A stretch of 5,731 nucleotides of DNA, from positions 1 through 5,731 of the forward strand of contig CAJZIB010000047.1 in assembly GCA_916049555.1 (NCBI GenBank). Direction: 5' to 3'. The stretch is from an uncultured Candidatus Saccharibacteria bacterium (lineage in GTDB: Bacteria > Patescibacteriota > Saccharimonadia > Saccharimonadales > Saccharimonadaceae). A program made the position numbers and the translations under genes. Under the pieces are notes generated by a model that searched no databases, was not told where the DNA came from, and saw only the letters and a program-made list of their open reading frames with translations. Positions 5,711 through 5,731 of this stretch are shown here, piece by piece (position 1 is the first letter of the stretch; the number at the start of each line of letters is the position of its first letter).

Positions 5711-5731
5711 AGATCGGAAGAGCGTCGTGTA
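5711..5731. other. Illumina TruSeq adapter read-through (not genomic)
   Basis: The final 21 bases begin AGATCGGAAGAGC and continue GTCGTGTA, an exact match to the start of the Illumina universal (read 2 side) adapter. This is untrimmed adapter at a contig end. Everything called across it is artificial. Confidence 0.97.

Noticed and set aside
1..5731. Avoidance of GGATC or GAGTC as a clue to the recognition site
   Set aside because: By eye both sites occur at about the number expected for this base composition (roughly 7 and 5), so the window gives no evidence for either.

Overview
The window looks like the end of a low-GC bacterial metagenome or single-cell contig. It holds a Type IIS restriction-modification pair, a degraded stretch beside a tRNA gene, and a conserved chromosomal flank. 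Three gene starts that can be checked carry a TATAAT box exactly 6 nt before the ATG with no Shine-Dalgarno, which points to leaderless transcription as a common mode here. The AT-rich promoters, the TsaE sequence and the small anchored protein remind me of Candidatus Saccharibacteria (TM7/CPR). That placement is inference from memory and was not tested. All intact genes with a visible end stop at TAG, and no recoding is needed.

Layout. Bases 3-2117 (+) are the 5'-truncated gene of a large adenine methyltransferase: an N-terminal helix-turn-helix followed by two D12-class (Dam/FokI-type) N6-adenine methyltransferase domains, each with its own FxGxG-like and DPPY motifs. Bases 2138-3964 (+) encode an AlwI/BstNBI-family Type IIS endonuclease, apparently complete with all expected catalytic residues. 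It has its own leaderless promoter, which overlaps the 3' end of the methylase gene. Together they form a restriction-modification system for a short asymmetric site: the two methylase domains would each protect one strand, and the endonuclease would cut (or nick) unmodified DNA at a distance from the site.

Bases 3965-4791 hold no intact gene. They contain a convergent zinc-ribbon mini-gene broken by an amber codon, a doubtful ORF remnant broken by TAA, several small hairpins, and an 18/19-identical copy of the tRNA-Glu 3' end with its own terminator. This looks like the scar of integration at a tRNA gene, so the restriction-modification genes may have come in on a tRNA-targeting element.

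Bases 4792-4866 (-) are an intact tRNA-Glu(UUC) with encoded CCA, an extended -10 promoter and a hairpin terminator. Bases 5001-5447 (-) encode a small single-pass membrane-anchored protein of unknown role. Divergent from it is tsaE (5505 onward, +), the ATPase of tRNA t6A synthesis. It is cut off because the last 21 bases (5711-5731) match the Illumina TruSeq adapter and are not genomic.
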